Positions 18,802 to 30,231 of a stretch of DNA of 64,000 nucleotides are shown here, piece by piece (the stretch's first letter is position 1; each line of letters starts with the position of its first letter). This stretch comes from Aphelocoma coerulescens. Lineage: Eukaryota > Chordata > Aves > Passeriformes > Corvidae. The DNA lies in NCBI RefSeq assembly GCF_041296385.1, contig NW_027184085.1, positions 53,101,109-53,165,108 on the forward strand. Reading direction: 5' to 3'. The translations under genes and the position numbers were made by a program. The notes beneath the pieces were generated by a model. It was not told the origin of the DNA, made no database searches, and was given only the letters and a program-made list of their open reading frames with translations.

Positions 18802-21332
18802 ACAGGCTGTCCTGGGAAGCGTGCGGGTTTTTGATTACCTGTAGGTTTAGATGTTGCTGGTATCAAGGAGGGAGGCTGCAGATAAAAAGCTGTGAGTCTG
18901 GGACATCCATTTACTCCCCATTGCTCATGTACTGTTTTCACAGCATCCCATAGTCGTTCAGTCCAATTAGAATGTTGAGGTTTCAGAAATCGCTTAAGCA
19001 GGCCATTTGTTCTCTCGACGATGCCATTTGCTTGTGGATAATGGGGTGTGTGAAATATCCACTGGATGCCTTCTTCTTTGGCCCATTTTTGGACGATGGT
19101 CGCTGTGAAATGTGCCCCGTTGTCGGATTGGATAGGTACAGGTTTTGGAAAGAAACTGAACCACATTTTAAGGGCTTCTAATGTGTTTGCACTAGTTGCC
19201 CGAGAGAAGGCTCCTGCTTGGACTAGTCCTGACCTGGCTTCTACCGACACGTGTTGTTTGCCCTCAGACTTTCCAAAAGGTCCAATATCATCTACTTGCC
19301 ATGTGTCCCACAGTCCCTTTCCTGTCTCTGATATGTGAGGGGGGTTGTTCTAAAGGGTGACGCTCTGATCGGGTCCGGCACTGCTCGCATGAAGATCTGC
19401 AGGTACGGCACATTTCCCGAGTCCCCGGCCATCCTCTGCTCGCTGCTTCCTTGTATAGGTCTTGTGCCCCGGTGTGCTGTCGCTTTAAGTGCAACCATTC
19501 TAATAATGGATCCCAGTTTTCTCTTGGAGGTTTTCTACTTAGTGGGGCTAATCTGGCCCTCTCATCTACTTTGTGATTCCAGTGGCTAGTTGGGGTTTCC
19601 TTTTCTTGATGAGAGGCTACCCAGCCAACTAAAAAATTCCCCTTTTTTGCTACAGCAAGAATTTCTTGCCATTTTTCCTTTTGCCAAGCAGGGACCCTGT
19701 TTACTTCCCAGTCCTTTTTGTCCCAGAAGGGGAGCCATTCAGTACACCCTTTGAACACAGCAAAAGAATCAGTGTAAACATATACAGAGTCTGAGGTTTC
19801 AGATGCATGGTTAAATACACTCCAGACTGCTGCCAGTTCTCCCACTTGTGCACTACCTTCCCCTTCTGTTACAATTTGCTTGCCTGTATTTATTTGTAAG
19901 GCTACAGCACCACATTTCCAAACCTTACCTTCTCGCTTTGCTGATGCATCCGTAAACCACGCATTCTGCAATCGTTCTGAGTACGGGGGGAGCAACTTGG
20001 ATCATAGAAGGTGAAAAGTCAGTGGTGCTATTTAGGGTTACCTCATCTTGTAGAGGAAGATTTTTGCGAGCTCCTTCTGTTACTTGAAAAATGGTGCAAT
20101 AATGTTCCATTTGAGCATACCGTTTGCAAACAGAGGCACGTTGGGCCACCCCGTCAGGGGGTGGGATTCCTGCCAAAACTGACTTGATGACTTGAAAAGG
20201 TTCCCTTAAAATCAGGGGTTGTTTGTGGGTAGTTTTCTCTGCTTCCTGAAAAGCAGTGCTGACCACGAATAAACTTTTTTCCCAGGTAGAATATCGTTTT
20301 TCTGCATCTTTAAAACTGCGTGAGTAAAAGCCTATGGGTCTGGTAGGACCATCGGGTCCTTTCTGCCATAAATGTATAGACAGTCCAGAGCTTGCAAATC
20401 GCCATTCCATGTGTACTGGATCAGTGGGATGTATAGGAGCTAGGGATTGGTATGTGTTAGCTTCAAAAATTAGGAGTTGTAGGGCCTCATCGTGCAAGGG
20501 AGTCCAATCCCACTTTGCTTTTTTTCCTAGCAAATCATACAGGGGCCTTGCAATTATTGAAAAGTCAGGAATGTGTTTCCTCCAAAAAATTAGCAGGCCT
20601 AAAGCATGCTGCAGGTCTTTTTTAGTCTCTGGGGTTTCAATTTGGTCTAGGTGGCTGAGGGTGAATGGGGCTATACACACCATTCCTCCTTTCCACCAGA
20701 TTCCCAAGAATTTTACTTCTAGGGAAGGGAGTTGTACTTTTTCAGGAGGAATACGTAAGCCCGGGGATTCTAGATGTTTAATGATGTTTGTTTGTGTTGT
20801 TTGTACAGGTGTAATCTCATCTCCTGCCACCAAAATGCCATCAATGTATTGGTATACTCTTACTCCTGGTGCAGGAGGAATGAGTGACAATTCTTGTGCT
20901 AGTGCATGATGTGCTAGAGTGGGTGAGTGTTTGAATCCTTGTGGGAGGCGAGTGAAAGTATATTGCTGGCCCTCCCCCGTGAAAGCAAAACGCTCCTGAT
21001 CTTGTTCCTGCGAGGGGACCATAAAAAACATGTCCTTGACATCAATAGTGGCCATAATTTGATGAGCTTGTTCTTGTCTAGTAGCTCTCAGCTCAGCAAT
21101 GTTTGGGACTGCAGCAGTGAGAGGCCCTGTATTTGAGTTAAGCCGCCGATAGTCTCCTGTCAGTCTCCAGTTGCCATTAGGCTTGCGGACTGGCCACACA
21201 GGAGCATTGTAAGGGGAACGTGTTGCAATCACTATTCCTTTTTCTTTCAAATGTGCAATAATTGGTGTGATTCCTTCTCTGGCTCCTAAAGGCAAGGGGT
21301 AAGGTTTGTCATTGGTTACTAGGGAGGGGGGG
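18666..21332 (-). pseudogene. pol: ERV pol (RT, RNase H, integrase), copy 2
   Basis: RT, RNase H and integrase frames with the YIDG motif and the same two internal frame shifts as copy 1. Confidence 0.88.
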
Positions 21333-21788
21333 AAGAGCAGGAGCAGAACTTAACAAACACAAATGGGAGGTTTCCTGCCCCAAAGTCCCTATTTTTCCTT
21401 CTTCATTGGTCCAAGGCCTTCCCTTTAGGAGGTCCAGACCCAGTGAATTTGTAGGAAATTCACCTGTAATCATTAGGGTGTCAACTGCTTTCTCTTCTGC
21501 CGGTAACCAGCGTCTTACCTTTGCTGTCATCTGGGCTTGGCTATTCTCAAAAACATCTGTGACACGTATACTCTTACGTGAGGGAGTGATTCCACGTGAG
21601 GAGGCATCTTCAATTTTAAGGGCAGACACCTGAGCACCAGTATCTACTAAAAAAGTTACCGGGGCTTTGTGGGGACCAGTAGGACAGGTTATTAACGGGT
21701 CTCCTCTGGAATTGTTAGAAAGGCGCCTGATGTGAATCCACCCTTCGCCCCCTGGCTTACCTTCTGCAAAGATAAGGGTTTTCTGTCA
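21326..21788 (-). pseudogene. pro: ERV protease, copy 2
   Basis: DTGA motif intact. Just past the G-run break this copy has a private A-to-T change (+ strand GGTTTGTC for GGTTTGAC) that puts a TGA in the protease-frame extension and changes Val to Asp in the RT frame. Confidence 0.82.
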
Positions 21789-23414
21789 CCTTCCCTTTCT
21801 TGTGGTTCCTCCAGGGGAGGGGCTGTAGCAGGGACAGCTTTTAATGGTTCCTCTTTTGCTGGCCACTCTTGGATGAATAGTTCTAATTTATTAGTGGGCT
21901 GGCCATCCATTAGGGTCCTTGGGACTCCCTTTTGTAAGCCCGCAATCCACAGGGCATTTCTTTTCTCCTTGCGTTCTTCCCCTGTATTTGTTTGTCTACC
22001 CAGCCCAGGGGAGAACCTTACCTTTTGGAGTTTTGCTGGGGACAGGGTTCTGCACTCTGTGCGCCGAATTGATCTAGAATCAGTTGTATTTGAAGGAATT
22101 GGGCCATATTTTCTCCCGTAATTAATTAATTCTTGTGCCACCTTCCCCCCCAGGTCCAAACCTTCCCTTTTGCCCGGTTAAGACTGAGGGAAATAGCTGC
22201 TGCCTCCAAGGTGGCTACAGCTCTTTCTGCAATTGGGAGACTTTCTATTTGTCCTTTTAGCTGCATGCCTATGGGTTTCACAGCTTCAGGGAGGCCTCTG
22301 ATAAGAGGTATCATTCTCTCAGGATCCACAGGCACCATCACTGGAGATTCACCTCGTGGTGTTAATTTCCTATCATGCATCATTTGTAAACGAGCCGCTT
22401 TCTGTACACTTTCTACAGTCTGATTGACATTCCTTACTATAGCCAGGGGATCTCCTCTTTCTGCAGGACTGAGTCTGCCAGCCCAATCAGCAGCTCTCTG
22501 GGGAGGGACCAAGGAGCACGGTTATCTCCTGTGGTAAGGAAGACTCCTGCCCCTCCAGTACCCTTCTGCCTCTTTTTCTGAGAACAGAATTTGGTCAGCC
22601 CGTGTGAGAGAGAGTCTCCAAACACATTCAGTTTCAGATTCTTTGGGACTTTGGCTCTATCCTTCCTTTAGTTTGGCCAATTCAGTAGCTGTAGATGGGA
22701 TTTCTTTTGTGGTTATGTCAGGTGTGTCGTCGTCTGAAGCCTCATGGGTGTATTCTGTTTTAATGAAGGGACGGAGCGAGGCTGAGGGCTTTTCTGAGTG
22801 ATTACGCAAGGATTCTAAGTCCGAGAGGGGGTACGCTTCTTTAGATAGTTCCAGCTCTGACTCCTTTTTTCCCTCATTTGCTGATCTTGCAAACAGCTCC
22901 TCTCGGAGCACACAGACAGTAGCCTTTTCATTCCTTATCTCTTCCTGGAGGAGGTGGGTGTTAGCTCCAGCTGAAATTGCAATGCTTTAACCAAATGCTG
23001 TAATGAAGCAGTAATTTCCATATCAGCTTTCTGCTGGTGCTCTCTGTGTTCTACTGCAGCTAGCACAGCAGCAGCTAAGACAGAACATACCACTGGTTGT
23101 GCTTTACCTTTTTTGAGTCTCGCTCCTGTGCGCAGGACAGAGACTCGATCAACGAGTGCTTGGATATTATACCAATAGTTTTGTGCCCAGTCCGTCCCTG
23201 GAGGAGATGGCCTGGCACCAAATTCATCCAACAAAGTAAACAAAGCTTGTGTATGATGTCCCATGTTACTTACAAATGTCGGAGTGATCATTCCTAGAGG
23301 ATGCCCAGCGTAAAGTAAATTTACAGAAGTCTCACCCCTGCACTCTGGGAAGGTTCCTCTTCTGCCAAACCAAAGAAAGTTACAAACACTGGAGTAGTCT
23401 CTCTTGAGGGACAC
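21692..23414 (-). pseudogene. gag: ERV gag (broken), copy 2
   Basis: N-terminal, coiled-coil/capsid-like and C-terminal parts with the breaks described for copy 1. It has Ala (GCA) at the variable codon near 22463. Confidence 0.6.
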
Positions 23415-23761
23415 CCCTTACAAAATGGTTTCTGAGGTCCTACTCCTTACACCTCGAGAGCACCTAGTGTTTACCAAAGTTACAAGTCTCAAAATTACTT
23501 TCCAAACTCCCGGGTCTTTTACCTACAGGAGTGCCAATTTCCCAGACCCTGGGCCTCGGGAGCACCGTTTTAGCTCAGGTGCATGTGCAAACACACAAGC
23601 AAGCAAACAAACAAACAAACAAAAGAGTAAGACAGAGTAAGAAAGGTAGAGAGGTGTTAGGAAATGTAGAAAGGTACGTTGTTTTATTTTCCTAAAATGA
23701 CCCAATCATAAGAATTAGCAATTCATGCATTTTTTGGAAACAACACTCTCATTTTACGGGG

Positions 23762-23779
23762 ATCCTGCTGACTATGCCA
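23762..23779 (-). other. Primer-binding site (ERV copy 2)
   Basis: T form, as at 886-903. Confidence 0.6.
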
Positions 23780-24269
23780 ATAAAGTGTTACGATCCGGTT
23801 CAGACCCAGAAAAGCAAAGCAGGCGAAGTCTCTGAGCATAAACCAGAAAGAACTTAGAAGGTTCAAAATATTGCCAGATATGAGATTAAAACCAAACGAG
23901 ATTAAATGTCGATGCCAAAAAATTGATGTATTTTATTTGACAGTAAAAGTAGGGCCCAGTTTGGGGCCAATCACCCTTGCAGTGCCTAAAGGGGCTCCAG
24001 CAGAGCTGGAGGGGGGCTGGGAGCACCCGGAAGCGGGAGCAGCCAGAGCTGGGAGCACCTGCATCTTGGCCAAGGCAGCTGCCGCCAGGTTTGGTGGTGC
24101 CTGAGCAGGGCGGGGACGATGCCAGGGACATCCCGCAGTGACGTCTTCTCTTTTCCACTGGGCGTGCGCTCGGTCCCAAAGCGGACGCCCATTCTGATCT
24201 CAGTCTCACTCCATGTTTAGACACGCTCACAGTCCTGGATTTCATCCCATGCCAGTGGCAGACCCGTGC

Positions 24270-25305
24270 AGCCCCAGAGCCAATACCAAGGCCAGGCTGA
24301 AGGCAAACGCCACATTTAGCCTTCACGCCAATGGTAGCTGTAATGTAAAACCCAGCCCTAACGCCGAGGCCTCTCCTAATTCCAGCCCCTTGCTAAATGC
24401 TCAGCCCTAAACCAAATGCAACGGTGTAATAAATGAATTGGTTTCAGGGTGTTGATTTTTACTGTTTGGATGAGATAGAAAAGAGGGGAGTTGATAGTTG
24501 GATACATGGGCATGTTAACGGAGGATATTGCGAGACTGTCTGGGTGTAATATTGGAGTGTGAGCACTAGGTGGAGACGCAGTTGGGGATGTGATGACGTG
24601 ATGGACTAGAAAATGACCTCATGCAGGTGATGTCAACATCTTGGACCGCTTAGCCAATCATTCGACACCCTCGGGAAATGATTGGACAAAAATGCATCTT
24701 GATAAAGACCAATAGAACCCCTGGAAGCAAGCCAATCAGAAGAAGAATCCAAAATCCACCAATTGTGAACGGACCGAGGGCATAAGAACGGACCTGGGAC
24801 TTTATCCGGGGAGCTCCTGCGGAACTTGGGGTCCAAGGTTGCACCCAGTGGGTCACACTGTCCTTTTTGTGTGCTGCTTTACTCTGGCTTGTCGTGCGGA
24901 GCCTGGGCTTATCCTGGGTTCTCGCTCTCAGTTGTTAATGATTAACAAACGAGTTGGCTTTTCTCTTTTAAAAAAAGTCTCAGCCTCGTTTATAACAACG
25001 GTGAGCTCGAAGGCCAAAGCCAGCCCCAACTGCAACTCTTAAGATCAAGCCCAACACCAATCCCAACTGAAGCCCTAAGTCCAGCTTCGAGCCCAGCCCC
25101 AGCCCACACTCCAATGCCGCCTTTAGCTCTAACTCCCAAACTCAGCCCCAACTGCTGCCCTAAGGCCAACCATTCATGGAGTTAAGGCCAGTGCCCCAGG
25201 TGCACTCCCTAGCCCAAGGCAGGCTCCAAGCTCAAGGCCACCGTTAGCCCTAAGGGCAGGGCCAGCCCTAAGGCCGGCCTGAGCCGCAATGGCAGCCAAA
25301 GGCAG
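24270..25305 (+). repeat. Period-6 tract split by solo LTR, unit 3
   Basis: As in unit 1. Confidence 0.6.
24425..24997 (+). mobile_element. Solo LTR, unit 3 (573 bp, AATAAA lost)
   Basis: A-type alleles as in unit 1. The polyadenylation signal region reads TTAATGATTAACAAAC in place of TTAATGAATAAACAAAC, so AATAAA is gone through a one-base deletion and a substitution near 24941-24945. Confidence 0.85.
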
Positions 25306-26035
25306 CCCAAGTGGGGCTTCAACGCCGACCCCTCCCCCAGCCCGCCCTGATGCCGGCCCTGCCTCCCTGCGCTGCGAGCCAGGCGCTGTCCCCGCGTGTC
25401 ACAGAGGCCGCGGCCTGTGGAGCAATCAGCGGGCTCGGTGCGGTGCTGGCACTGGCCGTCCCCGAGCCCCCTGCCTCTGGGGCAGTGTCGTCGCCCGGAG
25501 ACGTCGTGGCCCCGCCGCCTGGGCCGCAGAGTTGTCACAAAGGGCAGCGGCGACATTAGGACTTCCTGGCCAGCCGCTATTTCCAGGCATGATGCTTAAG
25601 CATGGATCGGCCGCTTCTGATAGCGTGTCTGTCTTGGGCGAGCGTTTTTGTGATGGCTGTGCAGGCGCGTTGGATACAGCTGCAGGACGCTCTGTTTCCA
25701 CAGAAAATTTGCGGCCAGCACTGCCAGGCATGGTCACAGGATGCCTGCTAGTAGTGGCTCAGCAGCTCTGAGACCGCTCTTTGCAGCGTCCAGCGGGGAG
25801 TTAAGGGCAGCGTTGAATCGAATGATAGCAATGCAAAAGGATGCAAAGCACAGCGTGTGAACAGGAGCTTTGGAGCCCTCGGCACACAGGATATTTCAGA
25901 GGAGAAATCCCCTGGTGCACCTGGCCCCAATAAAGAGCGGCCGCTGCTGAATGCCACACTCCAGTGGCGTTTTAAATGTAATTTTTCTATTTTATAGGGT
26001 TTCATTTTTGCTAAGCTTTGGTAATGCCCGGGGTG

Positions 26036-26212
26036 TGATGTCATTGACCCGCTGCCTCTCGACCAATCAGATCGCTCCGCTACGTTCTGGCCCCGCCGCT
26101 CATTGTTTCCTCACAATGAGGAACCTTGGCGCTCGATTCCCATTGGCTGCCGCCCGGGGGGGCGGGGCTTAGGCTGCCTATATAAGGCGGCGGCGGTGGC
26201 GGGGCTTCAGTT
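26036..26212 (+). promoter_or_regulatory. Promoter, unit 3
   Basis: All elements match unit 1; TATATAAG at 26179-26186. Confidence 0.8.
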
Positions 26213-26451
26213 GCAGTCCCGGCGTGGAGGCGGCAGCAGCGGAGCGGAGCGGGCGGAGAGGAGCGGAAGCCCCGAGGCCGGAGCTCTGGGAGCGGCCCGG
26301 CCCTCAGCGCCGCGGCCCTGGAGCCCCGGGCCGGGGCGGGTGTGAGGGGGTGGCTGGGAGGGAGATGGGATGGTTCGCTGCGCCGCTTCTCGCCGCCAAT
26401 GCGCCTTTTCTCTCTGCCACTTTTCTCAGGTACCTGCGCCGGCCCCTCCAG

Positions 26452-27192
26452 ATGGCAGTGGGAGCGCCAGCAACCCCGGCTCGGCAAAGGCAGGGACGGG
26501 CAACTACCGCGGCAACGAGGGACCGCACCCCAGCTCGGCAAAGGCAGGGACGGGCAACTACCGGGGCAACGAGGGACCGCACCCCAGCTCGGCAAAGGCA
26601 GGGACGGGCAACTGCCGGGGCAACGAGGGACAGCAAGCCCGGCTCGGCAAAGGCAGGGCCCCAGCAGCGCCGGGGCAACGAGGGACAAAATCGGAAGAGT
26701 TCGGACACCACCCGAAGCCCACCAAAGGTAAAATCAGGTAATACCATGTAATACCAGGTAAAACACGGTAATACCAGGTAAAACACGGTAATACCAGCTA
26801 ATACCATCTAATATTATCTAATACAGGTAAAACACGGTAAAATCAGGTAATACCAGGTAAAATCAGCTAATGCCAGGTAAAACACGGTAAAACAAAATAA
26901 AATTGGCAAAAAACACATCAAATGCCTTGAGTGATCTTTGCTCTCCCAGCGAGTGGCTTGCGATGCAAACAAATCCCAAAGCCCCCGCCTTCCCCGTGGG
27001 AGAGGAGGCCGGAGCCCCCCCGGCCTCAGCTGGGGTGAGGAGCACGCATGGCCCGGGGCTGTCTCCGTCCCTCTGCATCCTGGGGGGTCCTGTGGTGTCT
27101 TCAGGCCTCTCCTGTCGGGGAACGATCGGGACTGGGGGGATCTCTGTCCAAGTCATGGCGGGAGATACTCGGGGCGGTCACCCCAGGGCTGA
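26452..27192 (+). CDS. Candidate spliced basic repeat protein, unit 3
   Basis: Exon 2 26452-26727 and exon 3 26950-27192. The predicted product is identical to unit 1; the only nearby change is inside the intron. Confidence 0.3.
26479..26687 (+). repeat. 54-bp minisatellite, unit 3
   Basis: Four copies, as unit 1. Confidence 0.9.
26728..26895 (+). repeat. Donor-like decamer array, unit 3
   Basis: One GGTAATGCCA decamer is GCTAATGCCA here, removing one CAGGTAA donor-like site. Confidence 0.9.
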
Positions 27193-27416
27193 GAGGGACG
27201 GAGCCCCCCTGGCCCCAGCCCCCACACGCATTTCCCAGGGCGAGAGGGACCGGGATGTGCAGTTGGCGGAAAGGCTGCTCGGCCGCGGTGCTCTCTTGCG
27301 CGCCCGGTGCTGCGGCCACGCCTCCCGCTGCCTCTCCCGGCGCCCTCTCCTCGCTGCCGGCCTCAGTGGGCGGCGCCCGCCGTGTTCCCACCGTCATCCT
27401 TGCATTATTCTCCTTT

Positions 27417-27673
27417 TTAAAGGAGCCTCCAAGGCTTTAGCACATTCATAGCTGTCTCATCTCCTGTGGGAGCCACTTCGATTCGAATTTTAGCAGCCTG
27501 CTTCAGCCTTTCCAAGCCCAGGGCAGTCCCCTCGGAGCCGTCTAGTCTGTGGCTCTTACACCATGTGCTTAAGGCTGTTAAAGCCTGTTGGTCGTATTTT
27601 ATGCCTTTTTTTGTTAAAAAGCAAGTCCATACCTGTAGTACGGGGTCTTCTGGTGCTGAAACTCTGCGCCCAT
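27417..27673 (-). pseudogene. gag: gag matrix-like fragment, unit 3
   Basis: Same fragment. The A-tract in the flanking leader-like stretch is the short form, and the G-run has 16 G. Confidence 0.5.
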
Positions 27674-28101
27674 GCTGGCAATGTCTCCCAATTACAAAAA
27701 AGGAAAAAGAAAAAAAAAAGAAGGGAAGGTCCGTCTGAGCAGCAGCTCACTGTGCTACCTTTAGTGCCGCCGAGATGGGGTGGGGGGAGCGAAGCAGTTG
27801 GAAGCGTCTTATCTGCCTCCTCTGATCTTGGGAGCAGTTTGGCTGCAAGGCGGCCGCCCGTCCTCCGAGTTGCAGGCGCGGTGCCCGGTCGCTGCAGCCG
27901 AGCCTTGGCCCACTCCCGGTGCTCTCAGCACGGCACGCAGCAGCAGGGGAGGGGTTCCACAACTCACTCGTGGTTCCGCTCCAGGGCTGCAGGTTCGGGG
28001 GGTTCTCCTCAGGCGGGCGGCGTCAGCTCCAGGAGGCCTCAGAGTGTCTCGCAGCAGGCAGTGGTGGTGGTGGTGGGGGGGGGGGGGGGGAGAGGCAAGG
28101 G

Positions 28102-30231
28102 TCAGCCTTCTTCGGTGGTGGTGATTTGAATACAGCGTACAGAGGGGGAGAAGGAAAGGAGTAAGTGTTGTATCATGCATTTAACGCAGCCAATACCAAC
28201 GATTAGCAATGCAATTCCAGTAGCAATTGTTATTGCAAGTTGTGCTAACCATTTTCCCCACCCTGTGAGCCCAAAATACTTTAGGATGGTAGTGACCCAT
28301 GAACTATCAAATACTTCTCGCAGTTGCATTGCATGAAACAAATTTCTAGTATGATTACTTATTTCTCTCATCTTAGCTCATGCCTCCTCAGCGGAGCTAG
28401 AGGCATTATGAATTGTAATACAACCCTCAGTTTCTGTTCTATTGAACATCCCACAAACTCCTTGTTCTTTTAACAATACCATATCTAAAGCTAATCTATT
28501 TTGCAGAGTCATTTTAGTATTTTGCTGGACTTGGGTGTATAATTCTCCAAATGCATCTTGTGTCCAATTGCTTCATATACTTAATTGCCAGGTAATATCT
28601 TCTAATACGAACTGGTGTCTTTTAAAGGTAACATAGGGAGTAAAGAAATTTTCCAGAAATAGAGATACTTTTTGTCCAGTGGTATAGTAATCTGGAATGT
28701 CAACTCCTTGAATTGCCCATTCTGCTCTTTGTGTTGCCTTTGAAGAGGGAACACTACGACAGTGACGTTCTTTAGACACTTTGGTGAAAGTAAAAATACG
28801 TCTGGGGCAAAGGGAGGGAATTCCAATTCCACACCTAAGTCCAGCATGTTGTTCTAATGACAAATGTGAATAAAATATCTCATCAGAGCATCCCCAAGCC
28901 ATTCCAAGAGGGGCTATATATTTTGCAGTTTTCCACTTAGTTGCATCTGCATAATCAAGGACGGTGATTTTTGGCTTAGTATTGATTGGAGTCCCACGGA
29001 CTGGGTAGTGGCTAAAAGGAACTCCACATGGGTTGAGAAGGTATTTGTAGGAGGAGTTACAGGACTCATCTTGATTTCTCCAGCCTTTTGAGAGGTATCC
29101 CCAGCAAGTACACACATCAGTTCCTAATGTTCAAATTCTAAGTGAAAACCATGTTTCTGGAGGATCTCCTGGTCCTTCTTTGCATGTTATCACCTTTGAG
29201 CAATTGAATAGAGGACTATCTTCTTTTGTAGTCTTTTTTTTTAGTCTCTAAATTTACCTTTAAGAACTGTTTGTACAGAGCATGCCCACATTAAATGTTG
29301 TCAGTCGATTGGGGTTCTATTCGTTATGTTCGGAAGTTGACCACAGCAGGAAGGGTTAAAAACTGTGCTATATTTGCCTTCATCTACATCTGGTGTGTAG
29401 AGTGGGTCAAACCGTGGATCCCATGGGTAAACAAGGCAGGGCTGTTTAGCATTATATTCCTCAAAGGTTATTGTCTCAGGGCTGAATTTACTTTTATCTA
29501 ATTTGATGGCTGGGTGAGGGGATTCAATTTGAGATAAGATGGTTCTATTTACCTTTGGACGCCTAGTTCTACAATATTTCTGGTGCAACTGTCCTTCATG
29601 AGGTGCATCAGAAGGTGGGTCATATGTTTGGTAAAGGTTATGTACTATAGGGGTACCTCTGCACTCAACTTGGGCTCCATTTTTCTTACTTGTCCACTGT
29701 TCAGGTAGAGGCAATGGAGCTGCCACACTAGTCATATTGAGGACAAAAGATAAATTCAAGGGTACTATGTAAGATGGCAATCCTGGTTCAGCAGAATCAG
29801 GTAATGTTACACATACACCTTGATCAGTAGGATTCCATATTTTTGCAAACCCTTTTCCTAATTTCCAGGCAAGGTTCCTTTGATCTAGCTCTGCTAGCTA
29901 GCTCTGCTGAGCACATGCACAAGGTAAATAAGCATAAAAATAGAGCTAACATGTTACAATCACAATTACCAGTAAACCGAAGCATAGTTCGTAGCTGAGG
30001 TTTTTCATGCACAGTCCTGAATATTTTTTTCTCCTGTTGTTCAGTTACCTGTGAAAGACAAGAAAAAGTCTGTCCAGCCCCTTTCAGGGCTAATATTAAA
30101 ATGTAGGAATAAGCCAGCGAGAGCTTATTTTGTGTTCTTTGCCATAAGCATCGTTTGCTTTCCAGGTATGCATGTTCAAAGGAGTAGTGAGTACCATGGG
30201 TACAGCTCCTGCGGTAGGCAGTTCCACCCAT
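28102..30231 (-). pseudogene. env: ERV env (broken), copy 3
   Basis: Has Leu (MQLREV) instead of Pro at the variable TM codon (28322 region), shared only with copy 5. Confidence 0.85.

Larger units (their letters stand above)
11439..22876. repeat. Macrosatellite unit 2 (11438 bp)
   Basis: Same length as unit 1. It carries the alternate alleles at PBS (C at 12331), solo LTR (C at 13056, A at 13066-13067 region, C at 13114 region) and 14153 (C). Private changes are the broken GC box (14725 A) and T at 21310 region in the protease/RT overlap. Its A-tract is the long form; it has 20 G before AAGAGG. Confidence 0.97.
16672..23779 (-). mobile_element. Endogenous retrovirus copy 2
   Basis: Complete internal region crossing the unit 2/3 boundary, with the same gene order and breaks as copy 1. 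The PBS at its 5' end is the T form. Confidence 0.85.
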
